Assembly (NCBI GenBank): GCA_036924835.1
Contig: JBAGRR010000001.1
Coordinates: 1,240,001-1,304,000, forward strand
Direction of reading: 5' to 3'
Length of the DNA stretch: 64,000 nt
Source: Nitrobacteraceae bacterium AZCC 1564
GTDB taxonomy: Bacteria > Pseudomonadota > Alphaproteobacteria > Rhizobiales > Xanthobacteraceae
In this document: one piece after another, positions 1-7,554 of the stretch
How the letters are laid out: each line of letters begins with the position of its first letter
Numbering within the stretch: the first letter of the stretch is position 1
The notes under the pieces: model-generated
The model's database searches: none
Told to the model about the DNA's origin: nothing
What the model saw: only the letters and a program-made list of their open reading frames with translations
Translations under genes and position numbers: made by a program

Positions 1-190
1 GGCTCCGCGCCACGTCGAACGTGCCATCCGGCGAGTTGTCATCGACAAAAATGACCTCCCACGAAATGCCAGCAAGCGCCGCCTCCAGCTTTTTGAAAAG
101 CTTGGGGACGTTATCGCGCTCGTTAAAAGTCGGCACCACCACGCACAGTTGCCGTGCCGTAGCTGCCCCGGGGACAGAAGCCTCAGTCAT
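1..190 (-). CDS. Family 2 glycosyltransferase, N-terminal part (dolichol-phosphate mannosyltransferase type)
   Basis: The minus-strand frame starting at the ATG at 190 runs off the left edge, so only about 63 residues are visible. They contain LCVVVPTFNERDN followed by VIFVDDNSPDGT, the nucleotide-sugar binding N-terminus and the first acidic motif of GT2 enzymes. The DDNSPDGT form is typical of dolichol-phosphate mannose synthase-like enzymes, which charge a polyprenyl phosphate with a sugar at the cytoplasmic face of the membrane. The acceptor and sugar cannot be told from this fragment. The gene is divergent from the DUF72 gene at 551, and a solo hairpin repeat lies between them. Confidence 0.75.
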   Translation of the reverse strand, partial: MTEASVPGAATARQLCVVVPTFNERDNVPKLFKKLEAALAGISWEVIFVDDNSPDGTFDVARS

Positions 191-234
191 GGGAGAGCGT
201 ATATCCGGGGTACCGGTGGATGCCAAGATATCCC

Positions 235-306
235 CTAGTGGACCGGGTTTGACGTTCGCTACCCTGCCTCACATTCGTGATGCGAACGTTAGAATTGGAC
301 CACTAG
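235..306. repeat. Solo CTAG-bounded hairpin repeat (chimeric derivative)
   Basis: A single inverted repeat begins with CTAGTGG and ends with CCACTAG, with 25-nt arms around a loop of about 22 nt. Unlike the paired copies elsewhere it has no bulge. Its left arm resembles the outer arm of the GGATTTGACGTTCGC hairpin and its right arm resembles the outer arm of the GATTCTAACGTTCGC hairpin. It can therefore be explained as a paired element in reverse orientation that lost its two inner arms and linker. Of the six arm mismatches, four would be G-U wobble pairs in RNA. Confidence 0.8.
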
Positions 307-368
307 GCCTTATAGCCGTGTATAACCACCGGAAAACGGGTCGGAAAAGCCACGAATGAGGCCCAGAA

Positions 369-509
369 ATGCCAACGACCACGGAGGGACCCGCCTGGAG
401 ATTTAAGACTGCGCGTACATCCGGCGCGCTCAAGTCTCCCGCGGTATCTTCTCGTGGTCGTCTCGACGACGGAGCCGAAGCTGCGACGTCGTCGTTAGAC
501 AACAAGTAG
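369..509 (+). CDS. Possible small ORF, 46 residues, unknown
   Basis: An ATG at 369 with a GAGG sequence about 10 nt upstream opens a 46-codon frame ending at TAG 507-509, just before the DUF72 gene at 551. The product would be polar and low-complexity, with many Ser, Thr, Arg and Ala and no recognisable domain. Nothing but the reading frame and its position supports it, so it may simply be the leader region of the downstream operon. Confidence 0.2.
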   Translation: MPTTTEGPAWRFKTARTSGALKSPAVSSRGRLDDGAEAATSSLDNK

Positions 510-550
510 GTACCAGCAGGGTATTCCGCAAGGGTCAGGGAACAAGCGAA

Positions 551-1354
551 ATGGCCAAGAAATCAGGACAAATTCATATCGGTATCGGCGGATGGACCTT
601 CGAACCTTGGAGAGGCGTCTTTTACCCGGAGAAGCTGGCCCAGTCGAAAGAGCTGTCTTATGCCGCGTCGAAGCTAACATCGATCGAGATCAACGGCACG
701 TATTACGGTTCCCAGAAGCCGGAAAGCTTTCGCAAATGGGCCGGCGAAGTCCCGGATGGCTTCATCTTCTCGGTCAAGGGACCGAGATTCGCCACCAATC
801 GCCGTGTGCTGGCTGAAGCCGGTGATTCCATTAAGCGCTTCTACGACTCCGGCGTCCTCGAGCTGCGCGACCGGCTTGGTCCGGTCCTGTGGCAGTTCGC
901 ACCGACCAAGAAGTTCGATGAAGCCGACTTCGGGGCATTCCTTGAACTGCTCCCGCGCAAGCTCGATGGCCGCGATCTGCGTCACGTGGTCGAGGTACGG
1001 CATGACAGCTTTTGCACACCGGCGTTTATCGCCCTGCTGCGCAAATTCGAGGTCGCGGTCGTCTATGCCGACCACGCCAAATATCCGGCCATCGCCGACG
1101 TCACCACGGATTTCGTTTATGCGCGGCTGCAGACCGGAAAAGATACGCTCAAAACCTGCTACCCGCCGAAGGAGCTCGATGAGTGGGCGAACCGCTTGAA
1201 GCTTTGGGCACAGGGTGGCGAACCGGACGATCTGCCCCGCTCCGACAAAGCCTCGGCCAAGAAGGAGCCTCGGGATGTCTTCGCCTATGTCATCCACGAG
1301 GGAAAAGTCCGCGCTCCGGCAGGCGCGATGGAATTGATTGAACGCGTGAAATGA
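551..1354 (+). CDS. DUF72 domain protein (YecE-like)
   Basis: The 267-residue product begins with IGIGGWTFEPWRGVFYP and continues with IEINGTYYG and FSVKGPRFATN, the signature blocks of the DUF72 (YecE) family, which adopts a TIM-barrel-like fold. The biochemical role of the family is not established. The protein spans nearly the whole domain and has no signal peptide, so it is expected in the cytoplasm. A DUF488 gene follows 41 bp downstream on the same strand. These two families often sit together, which supports a shared, still unassigned role. Confidence 0.85.
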   Translation: MAKKSGQIHIGIGGWTFEPWRGVFYPEKLAQSKELSYAASKLTSIEINGTYYGSQKPESFRKWAGEVPDGFIFSVKGPRFATNRRVLAEAGDSIKRFYDSGVLELRDRLGPVLWQFAPTKKFDEADFGAFLELLPRKLDGRDLRHVVEVRHDSFCTPAFIALLRKFEVAVVYADHAKYPAIADVTTDFVYARLQTGKDTLKTCYPPKELDEWANRLKLWAQGGEPDDLPRSDKASAKKEPRDVFAYVIHEGKVRAPAGAMELIERVK

Positions 1355-1395
1355 GGCGATATTGACCGGGGAAATCCAGCGGCGCGAGGCGACAG

Positions 1396-1872
1396 ATGGC
1401 CAAAGCCAAAAGGCTGTTCACCATTGGTTATGAGCAGACCCCGGCCAAGGCGGTGCTCGATGAGCTTCAGCAGGCCGGCGTCAAATTGCTGGTCGATGTC
1501 CGCGCCATCGCCTCTTCACGCCGCCCCGGGTTTTCGAAGACACAACTGGCCGCCGGGCTCGATGAACGCGGCATCTCATATCTTCATTTGCGCGGTCTCG
1601 GCACCCCAAAAGACGGCCGCATCGCCGCGCGCAAGGGCGACATGAAATCGCTCTCGAAAATCTATCACGCCCATCTCAAGACGCCGCAGGCACGCGCCGA
1701 GATGGACGAGCTTGACGCGCTGGTTATGAAAGCTGGGCCTGTGTGCATTCTCTGCTATGAACGGGATCACAACGTATGCCACCGCAAATTCATCGCGGAG
1801 ATCATTGCGGATCGCGAAGGGGTTAAAATCGAAAATCTCATCGCCTCGCAATTCGATCCTGACCTTGTCTGA
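1396..1872 (+). CDS. DUF488 domain protein
   Basis: The 158-residue protein starts KRLFTIGYEQTPAKAVLDELQQAGV, the N-terminal block of DUF488. It also has LVDVRAIASSRRPGFSK and, near the C-terminus, CILCYERDHNVCHRKFIAE, the conserved Cys/His cluster of the family. These residues look like a catalytic or metal site, but no reaction is established. It is cytoplasmic, probably cotranscribed with the DUF72 gene just upstream, and full length for the family. Confidence 0.85.
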   Translation: MAKAKRLFTIGYEQTPAKAVLDELQQAGVKLLVDVRAIASSRRPGFSKTQLAAGLDERGISYLHLRGLGTPKDGRIAARKGDMKSLSKIYHAHLKTPQARAEMDELDALVMKAGPVCILCYERDHNVCHRKFIAEIIADREGVKIENLIASQFDPDLV

Positions 1873-1986
1873 TAATTCGCCCATCGCCTCAGTACGCAAT
1901 CGAGCAGTCGGGCCCTGCTAAAGTCTATGGCGCTCAAGCGATGGAAATCACAAAGATATCAGACCCCCGATAAAAACATGCATTTG

Positions 1987-2019
1987 CTTTGAAATGATAT
2001 GATAGATATCATTTCAAAG
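1987..2019. promoter_or_regulatory. Perfect 14-bp inverted repeat upstream of MFS gene
   Basis: Arms at 1987-2000 and 2006-2019 are perfect reverse complements (left arm CTTTGAAATGATAT) around a 5-nt GATAG centre. The repeat ends 54 bp upstream of the MFS start codon. No T-run follows, so it does not look like a terminator. The half-site TGATATC reappears at the start codon itself, where ATGATATCAT (2074-2083) is a 10-bp palindrome. An operator for an unlinked regulator is the simplest reading; a 5' UTR hairpin is the alternative. Confidence 0.6.
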
Positions 2020-2073
2020 GACTTCGCATTCGCCGAGCGGTAGTTACGCCGCCAAAACCAACCAGGATCAGCA

Positions 2074-3357
2074 ATGATATCATCATGGGTTGCCGCACGC
2101 CTCGCCAAGCGGGACATTCACTACGGTTGGGTCATGGTGGCCGTGACGTTTTTAACGTCGCTGATCAGTTCGGCTTCGGTCGGCGCTCCCGGCGTCTTTA
2201 TCCTGCCGCTTGAGAAGGAGTTTGGCTGGTCCACAACGCAAATATCGTCGGCGCTGTCGATCCGCTTGTTGCTGTTCGGTCTGATGGCGCCCTTTGCTGC
2301 CGCGTTGATGGAGCGCTTCGGGCTGCGGAAAGTTGTCGTTTCGGCGTTGACGATTATTGCGGCCGGCCTTCTGGCCTCGCTTGCGATGACGCAGGCTTGG
2401 CACCTGATTGCGCTGTGGGGGTTCGTCGTCGGATTTGGCACGGGCATGACGGCGATGGTGCTCGGCGCGACAGTTGCGGCACGCTGGTTCGTTGCACGGC
2501 GCGGCCTTGTCGTCGGCATTCTGTCCGCGAGCGTGGCAACTGGACAGTTGATATTCCTGCCGATCCTGGCGCATGTCACCGATGCCATGGGCTGGCGCAT
2601 AGCATTGGGGCTGATGTGCTTGATGCTAATTATCGCCGCGACCCTGGTCTTCCTGCTGATGCGGGACCGACCGTCCGACCTGAAGATGCTGCCCTTCGGC
2701 GACGAAGGAACCACGCCGGTTGCGAAAGCCGCACATCCGCCGACGGTCTCTACCGTCTTCACCGTACTGAAGGACGCGGCGCAAACCCGCGTGTTCTGGG
2801 TGCTATTCGGGACGTTCTTCATCTGCGGTGCGAGCACGAACGGCCTCGTCCAGACTCACCTGATTCCGATGTGTGCCGATTTCGGTATTCCGGCGACCAC
2901 GTCCGCAACCCTACTGGCTGCGATGGGAATTTTCGATTTCTTCGGCACCATCATGTCCGGATGGTTGTCCGACCGTTACGACAACCGCTGGCTTCTGTTC
3001 TGGTACTACGGCTTGCGCGGGCTCTCGCTGTTGTTTCTGCCGTTCACGGACTTCTCGTTCTACGGGCTGTCGCTGTTTGCGATGTTCTACGGTCTCGACT
3101 GGATTGCAACGGTCCCTCCAACCGTCAAATTGTCGGTCAAGAACTTCGGCCCCGAACGTGCCGGTATGGTGTTCGGCTGGGTGTTCGTTGGTCACCAGAT
3201 TGGATCGGCAACGGCGGCCTTTGGCGCAGGGCTGACACGCACCCTGCTGGACAGCTACCTGCCCGCCTTCTTCGCTGCCGGCGCATTGTGCATCATCGCA
3301 GCAATCGCTGTGGTCTCGGTGCGGCTGCCGACCAAACAGGCTCCCACCACTGCGTAG
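2074..3357 (+). CDS. Major facilitator superfamily transporter (oxalate/formate antiporter-like)
   Basis: The 427-residue protein has about twelve hydrophobic segments in two halves separated by a cytoplasmic loop near residues 205-230. N-terminal sequence HYGWVMVAVTFLTSLISSASVGAPGVFI and FGLRKVVV after segment two fit the oxalate/formate or monocarboxylate antiporter branch of the MFS. The substrate cannot be deduced. It stands alone, with no catabolic gene beside it, and converges on the ABC efflux operon with a shared hairpin at the 3' ends. A long palindrome upstream suggests regulated expression. Confidence 0.85.
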   Translation: MISSWVAARLAKRDIHYGWVMVAVTFLTSLISSASVGAPGVFILPLEKEFGWSTTQISSALSIRLLLFGLMAPFAAALMERFGLRKVVVSALTIIAAGLLASLAMTQAWHLIALWGFVVGFGTGMTAMVLGATVAARWFVARRGLVVGILSASVATGQLIFLPILAHVTDAMGWRIALGLMCLMLIIAATLVFLLMRDRPSDLKMLPFGDEGTTPVAKAAHPPTVSTVFTVLKDAAQTRVFWVLFGTFFICGASTNGLVQTHLIPMCADFGIPATTSATLLAAMGIFDFFGTIMSGWLSDRYDNRWLLFWYYGLRGLSLLFLPFTDFSFYGLSLFAMFYGLDWIATVPPTVKLSVKNFGPERAGMVFGWVFVGHQIGSATAAFGAGLTRTLLDSYLPAFFAAGALCIIAAIAVVSVRLPTKQAPTTA

Positions 3358-3362
3358 AACAA

Positions 3363-3392
3363 CAGGCGCACGCCTAATCCAGCGTGCGCCTG
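3363..3392. terminator. Hairpin between convergent genes, overlapping a stop codon
   Basis: CAGGCGCACGC (3363-3373) pairs perfectly with GCGTGCGCCTG (3382-3392). It follows the MFS stop codon by 6 bp, and its right arm lies inside the last codons of the ABC-2 permease read from the other strand. There is no clear T-tract. Acting as a shared transcription barrier is inference. Confidence 0.5.
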
Positions 3393-4522
3393 AATCGCGT
3401 GACAGCGATGATCATTGCGACCAGCATCAGACCGAACAAGGCGATCGCGTCATACTGCAGGCTCTCCATCGAGGCGCCCTTCAGCATGATAGCGCGCACA
3501 ATACGGATGTAGTGCGTGAGCGGGAGAGCCTCCCCGATCCACTGGGCCCACGTCGGCATCCCTGCAAACGGAAACACAAAGCCGGACAGCAGAATGTTTG
3601 GCAGGAAGAACATCATCGACATCTGCATCGCCTGCAACTGGTTCTGCGCAATCGTCGAGAACGTGTAGCCAATCGACAGGTTTGCCGCGATGAACAGCGT
3701 GGACAGAATGGCGAGCATCGTTAGACTGCCGAGGATCGGCACGCCGAACAGAAAATAACCCAGCGAGATGATGATAGTAGCTTGCAGGAAGCCGACGAGA
3801 ATATACGGAATGATCTTACCGAGCATCACCTCGACCGGCGTGATCGGCATCGCCAACAGATTCTCCATTGTGCCGCGCTCGATCTCCCGCGTGACTGACA
3901 ACGCGGTGAAGATCAGCATCGTCATGGTGAGAATGGTGCCGACGAGGCCCGGCACGATATTCAGCTGCGAGACCGCAGCAGGATTGTAGCGCGCATGTGT
4001 GCGGATCTCGAACGGCATCGACGGCGGGTCTCCGACGTTCAAATCGTTCTTGAGAGCGGTCTGCACCAATTGCCCCAATGCGGCGAGCGCAGAGCCTGAC
4101 GCAACCGGATCGGTCGCATCGGCGGCAACCAGCAGGGCGGGCTTGTCCCCGCGCCGCACGCCGCGCTCAAAGCCGCGCGGGATTTCAACACCGAACAGGA
4201 CTTTGCCGGATTCCAGGAGTTGATCGAATTCGGCCACCGTGTGAACTTCGCGCGTGAATTGGAAATAGGCGGTGTTCTGGATCGCTTTCAGGATCGAACG
4301 TCCGAGATCACTGTCCTCCTGCAGCAACACCGCAGTCGGCAGATGACGCGGCGTGGTGTTGATCGCATAGCCGAACAGCAGCAATTGCATAATCGGAAGC
4401 ATAACGATCATCGCAAAGGACACGCGATCACGGCGCAGCTGGATGAACTCCTTGGTCAGCATCGCAAAGGTGCGCTGCCAGAAGCCGCGTGCGCCGCCGT
4501 TCATGACGTCAGTAGCGCTCAT
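3374..4522 (-). CDS. ABC-2 type transporter permease (YhhJ/YbhR-like)
   Basis: The 382-residue membrane protein has an N-terminal segment (FAMIVMLPIMQLLLFGYAI), a large periplasmic loop of about 140 residues, and a cluster of five hydrophobic segments from about residue 180. Between them lies REIERGTMENLLAMPITPVEVMLGK, the characteristic loop of ABC-2 efflux permeases. It would form the membrane part of an exporter with the ATPase encoded immediately upstream (4-bp overlap) and the lipoprotein adaptor before that. Usual partners are TolC-type drug or toxic solute efflux systems. Only one permease gene is present, so a homodimer is implied. Confidence 0.9.
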   Translation of the reverse strand: MSATDVMNGGARGFWQRTFAMLTKEFIQLRRDRVSFAMIVMLPIMQLLLFGYAINTTPRHLPTAVLLQEDSDLGRSILKAIQNTAYFQFTREVHTVAEFDQLLESGKVLFGVEIPRGFERGVRRGDKPALLVAADATDPVASGSALAALGQLVQTALKNDLNVGDPPSMPFEIRTHARYNPAAVSQLNIVPGLVGTILTMTMLIFTALSVTREIERGTMENLLAMPITPVEVMLGKIIPYILVGFLQATIIISLGYFLFGVPILGSLTMLAILSTLFIAANLSIGYTFSTIAQNQLQAMQMSMMFFLPNILLSGFVFPFAGMPTWAQWIGEALPLTHYIRIVRAIMLKGASMESLQYDAIALFGLMLVAMIIAVTRFRRTLD

Positions 4523-5457
4523 TGGAAGTTATCCCTTGAACGGCTCATCAGTTCGATGAAAACATCCTCCAGCGACGGCTCAGACTTGTGCCAGACAAGG
4601 CCGTTTTCGTTCCTGTAAGGCGCAATTGCAGCTTCAAGCGCAGCCTGATCGCGGCCGGACACATGCAGATTGTTGCCAAAAGGCGCGACCATATCTACGC
4701 CCGGCTTCTCAGCGAGATCGACCATCAGCTTGTTTGAGTCGTCTCCAGTCACCGTGTAGGTCGTCAATGCGGATTTGGCGATCACGTCTTCGACAGTCCC
4801 GTGCGTGAGCAAATTGCCGTAGGCGATATAGGCGATCTCGTGACAGCGCTCCGCTTCATCCATGTAGTGCGTGGAGACGAGCACGGTCAGCCCCTCGGCG
4901 GCGAGTGCATGAATCTCATTCCAAAAATCACGCCGTGCCTTGGGATCGACACCTGCCGTCGGCTCGTCGAGCAGCAACAATTGGGGACTAGGTAACGTGC
5001 AGGCCCCCAGCGCAAGACGCTGCTTCCAGCCGCCAGACAGCTCGCCCGCGAGTTGTTCTTCACGTCCTGTCAGGCCGATCCGCTCGATCATGTCGCGCGC
5101 CGCGGCCCTCGGCTCACGCACGCCATAGAGGCGCGCAACAAACTCGAGATTCTCTCGCACCGACAGATCCTGATACAGACTGAAACGCTGCGTCATGTAG
5201 CCAACATGCCGCTTGATCTTGTCGGCATCGCGCCGGATGTCAAAACCAAGACAAGTGCCCTTGCCGCTGTCCGGCGTCAGCAAACCGCAAAGCATGCGAA
5301 TGGTCGTGGTCTTCCCTGAACCGTTCGGCCCGAGGAAACCGTAGATCGATCCACGCTTCACCTGCATCGACAGATCATGCACGACCTCGCGCCCGCTGAA
5401 CGATTTCGACAGGCCGGTCACTTCAATGGCGATGTCGGACGCGGTCTCGCTGTTCAT
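4519..5457 (-). CDS. ABC transporter ATP-binding protein (multidrug efflux, YbhF-like)
   Basis: The 312-residue protein contains Walker A GPNGSGKTTT, a Q-loop MTQRFSLYQDL, the signature LSGGWKQRLALG and Walker B LLLLDEPTAGVD. The C-terminal 80 residues resemble the extension seen in ABC-2 exporter ATPases. It has one nucleotide-binding domain rather than the two fused in E. coli YbhF. It overlaps both neighbouring genes by 4 bp, so translation is probably coupled and the stoichiometry fixed with the permease. Confidence 0.9.
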   Translation of the reverse strand: MNSETASDIAIEVTGLSKSFSGREVVHDLSMQVKRGSIYGFLGPNGSGKTTTIRMLCGLLTPDSGKGTCLGFDIRRDADKIKRHVGYMTQRFSLYQDLSVRENLEFVARLYGVREPRAAARDMIERIGLTGREEQLAGELSGGWKQRLALGACTLPSPQLLLLDEPTAGVDPKARRDFWNEIHALAAEGLTVLVSTHYMDEAERCHEIAYIAYGNLLTHGTVEDVIAKSALTTYTVTGDDSNKLMVDLAEKPGVDMVAPFGNNLHVSGRDQAALEAAIAPYRNENGLVWHKSEPSLEDVFIELMSRSRDNFQ

Positions 5458-6227
5458 GGCGCTTTGCCATTCACAAAGATGCTGACCGGCTGGCCTACAC
5501 GGAGGCTATCCGGCTTATTGGGACGTGCCTGGATGAGATAGACAAGTTTGGAACGTTCATCGAGGCTGTAGATCACCGGCGGCGTATACTCGGCCATCGT
5601 GGCAATAAAATAGATGGTTGCCGTGAGGCCGTCCGCGCAGCCGTCGCACGTTACACGGACTTCGTCGCCGACCTTCAGTTTCGGCAACTCCGGCTCCGGA
5701 ACGAAGAAGCGCACCTTCATGTTTCCCGGCGGCAGAATGGAAAGCACGGGCCGCTGCGCCGGCACTGTTTCCCCCTCACGAAAATAGATCTGCTGAATCG
5801 TTCCGGCGATGGGCGCGGACATCCGGCGACGGGCAAGCCGAGTCTGCGATGTGTTGACGCGAGCTTCCGCCACCCGCAACGCGGATACTGCAGCGTCAAG
5901 GTTAGCCTGGGTGCCGGAGCCCGTTTTCATCAGGGACGCCGCGCGATCGTAGGTCTGCTTCGCGTTTGCAAGCGTGGCGTTGCTCTGATTCAGATCAGCC
6001 TGCTGCAGATCATCGTCCACGGCATAAAGCAGCGCTCCAACTTCGACATGGTCACCTTCGCGTACGTTCAGTTTAACGACGCGCCCCTGCTCGTCAGGGC
6101 TGACGAAAATAAGATCCGCCTCCACCCATCCCTGATACCCGGGGTTCCTGTCGCCGTCGCAAGCGGTGAGCAGCACCACCAGAATCAACGCACTCAAGCC
6201 GCGTAGAATTTTTTGAGCCGCTGTCAT
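5454..6227 (-). CDS. HlyD-family periplasmic adaptor lipoprotein
   Basis: The 257-residue protein starts with a signal sequence ending in the lipobox LLTAC, so it is probably a lipoprotein. GDHVEVGALLYAVDDDLQQADL is the first half of the biotinyl-lipoyl-like domain. The alpha-helical hairpin follows (residues 75-135), then APIAGTIQQIYFREGETVPAQRPVLSI closes the lipoyl fold and a beta-barrel domain ends the chain. It links the inner-membrane ABC exporter to an outer-membrane channel, which is not encoded here. It overlaps the TetR gene upstream and the ATPase downstream by 4 bp. Confidence 0.9.
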   Translation of the reverse strand: MTAAQKILRGLSALILVVLLTACDGDRNPGYQGWVEADLIFVSPDEQGRVVKLNVREGDHVEVGALLYAVDDDLQQADLNQSNATLANAKQTYDRAASLMKTGSGTQANLDAAVSALRVAEARVNTSQTRLARRRMSAPIAGTIQQIYFREGETVPAQRPVLSILPPGNMKVRFFVPEPELPKLKVGDEVRVTCDGCADGLTATIYFIATMAEYTPPVIYSLDERSKLVYLIQARPNKPDSLRVGQPVSIFVNGKAP

Positions 6228-6907
6228 GGCGTGCTCCGTTCAGTGAAAATCAGATCGAGATGGACATGCAGCATGGCCTCCGTATCGAGCGGAGCGATTT
6301 TCCCGAACAGGGCCTGCCAGATAATGGAGAGGATTGCCGGCGCGATAACGAGCTGTGGAAACTGAAGCAGTCCTTCGTTCCGAATCTCGCCACGCGCAAT
6401 CCCGTATTCCACCAGCTTGCGCATCCCGGCGACACCGTGTGCGACAACCTCGCGGTAGTAGAATTCCGCCAGTTCAGGAAAGCGTGTGCCTTCGGAGATA
6501 ATCAGCCGCACGATTTCTCCGCGTTTCGTGCCGACAACTTCACGCGCCAGCATGTCCGCGAAGCCCTCCATCATGCCGCGGACCGAACCTCCCATCGTCG
6601 GAGGATTGGACAGGCGCGCGATCAGCGGCACGAGTGCCGTGCGCACGAGTTCTTGAAACAAGGCCTCCTTGTCCTTGAAGTGCAGATAGATCGTGCCCTT
6701 CGCGACCCCAGCGCGCTTTGCCACATCATCGAGGCGCGTTGCAGCAAAGCCGCGTGCTGTGAATTCCTCGAGGGCAGCCGCAACGATCGCCTCGCGCCGC
6801 TCACTTGCCCCACGTGCGCGCTTGGACGGACGTCCGGGCGCGATCGAGGCGCGTTCCTCCCCTGAGCCCCATCGCCCCGTCGCACGCGCTTTCGGCGCTT
6901 CATCCAT
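6224..6907 (-). CDS. TetR-family transcriptional repressor of the efflux operon
   Basis: The helix-turn-helix block reads REAIVAAALEEFTARGFAATRLDDVAKRAGVAKGTIYLHFKDKEALF, a textbook TetR DNA-binding domain. The rest, about 150 residues, is a ligand-binding domain with an EGTRFPELAEFYYREV segment common in proteobacterial efflux regulators. An earlier ATG at 6928 is possible, but AGGAAGGA lies 9-10 nt before the ATG at 6907, so that start is preferred. It is the first gene of its own operon, and a perfect palindrome just upstream is the likely autoregulatory site. Confidence 0.9.
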   Translation of the reverse strand: MDEAPKARATGRWGSGEERASIAPGRPSKRARGASERREAIVAAALEEFTARGFAATRLDDVAKRAGVAKGTIYLHFKDKEALFQELVRTALVPLIARLSNPPTMGGSVRGMMEGFADMLAREVVGTKRGEIVRLIISEGTRFPELAEFYYREVVAHGVAGMRKLVEYGIARGEIRNEGLLQFPQLVIAPAILSIIWQALFGKIAPLDTEAMLHVHLDLIFTERSTP

Positions 6908-6936
6908 GTATTTTCGATCCTTCCTCATAATACAAA

Positions 6937-6960
6937 ATATGACTGACTAGTCAGTCATAT
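6937..6960. promoter_or_regulatory. TetR-type operator, perfect 24-bp palindrome
   Basis: The 24-bp palindrome is centred on CTAG and has TGACTGA/TCAGTCA half-sites, the common operator form for TetR regulators of drug efflux operons. It lies 29 bp upstream of the preferred tetR start, where it would block the promoter of the whole four-gene operon. Confidence 0.9.
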
Positions 6961-7038
6961 TCAAGGGTAGATCTACCTTCAGCTTAAAGATTAATCAAGT
7001 TATTGTTTTTGCTGTGTTTATTCTGTTAGCCACGGGAT

Positions 7039-7431
7039 TCAGCCCCTGGCGTCGCAGACCCAAGCGCGGATGACACATTCCTTGCCGCCAAATCCGTAGC
7101 ACTTCTTCGTCGCTTCATTCAGCGCGTTGGAAATGCGCGGCGCCACCGCGTAGCCGTGGGCGCCGCAGGGATTTTTCATATCGATGGATAAAGCCGCACA
7201 GGCGCGCTTCAGTGGTACGGCCGTACAGCCGCCGCCCTTGCATTGCTTGAGCGCGGCGGCACGCGCAACATTTTCGCGCGGATAGTCGAAGGCCTGGCCA
7301 TAGGCACCGCATTTGCCGATCGCCAATGCCCCGGCTGCAAGTGCCGGCGATGTAGGAACAAACGCAACGAAGGCTGAGACACAGGCAGCCACAAAAAACG
7401 CGCGGACTCGCGCGGCGATGCAATCAAACAC
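7039..7431 (-). CDS. DUF4189 domain secreted protein
   Basis: The 130-residue product has a signal peptide (hydrophobic core FFVAACVSAFVAFVP, likely cut after ALA). The mature part holds GKCGAYGQAFDYP, AALKQCKGGGCTAV and the C-terminal KECVIRAWVC, with seven cysteines that can form disulphides. This is the DUF4189 pattern, a small periplasmic or secreted domain of unknown function frequent in Bradyrhizobium relatives. It is monocistronic and lies between the tetR operon and the molybdenum cofactor gene. Confidence 0.85.
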   Translation of the reverse strand: MFDCIAARVRAFFVAACVSAFVAFVPTSPALAAGALAIGKCGAYGQAFDYPRENVARAAALKQCKGGGCTAVPLKRACAALSIDMKNPCGAHGYAVAPRISNALNEATKKCYGFGGKECVIRAWVCDARG

Positions 7432-7554
7432 CGGTCCCCTCCCCCGAGGCTTATCCGGCCCAATCTAGAGGAAAGCGCGTTTCAACTTAGTGAACGAAAC
7501 GGAAATACGTGCGGTAAACAGATTCGTAACAACCGATTGTGATGAGGTGAACGG

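Noticed and set aside
235-306. Treating the CTAG hairpins as ordinary rho-independent terminators
   Set aside because: They occur between divergent, convergent and codirectional genes alike, lack T-runs and are paired with a defined linker, so termination alone does not explain them.
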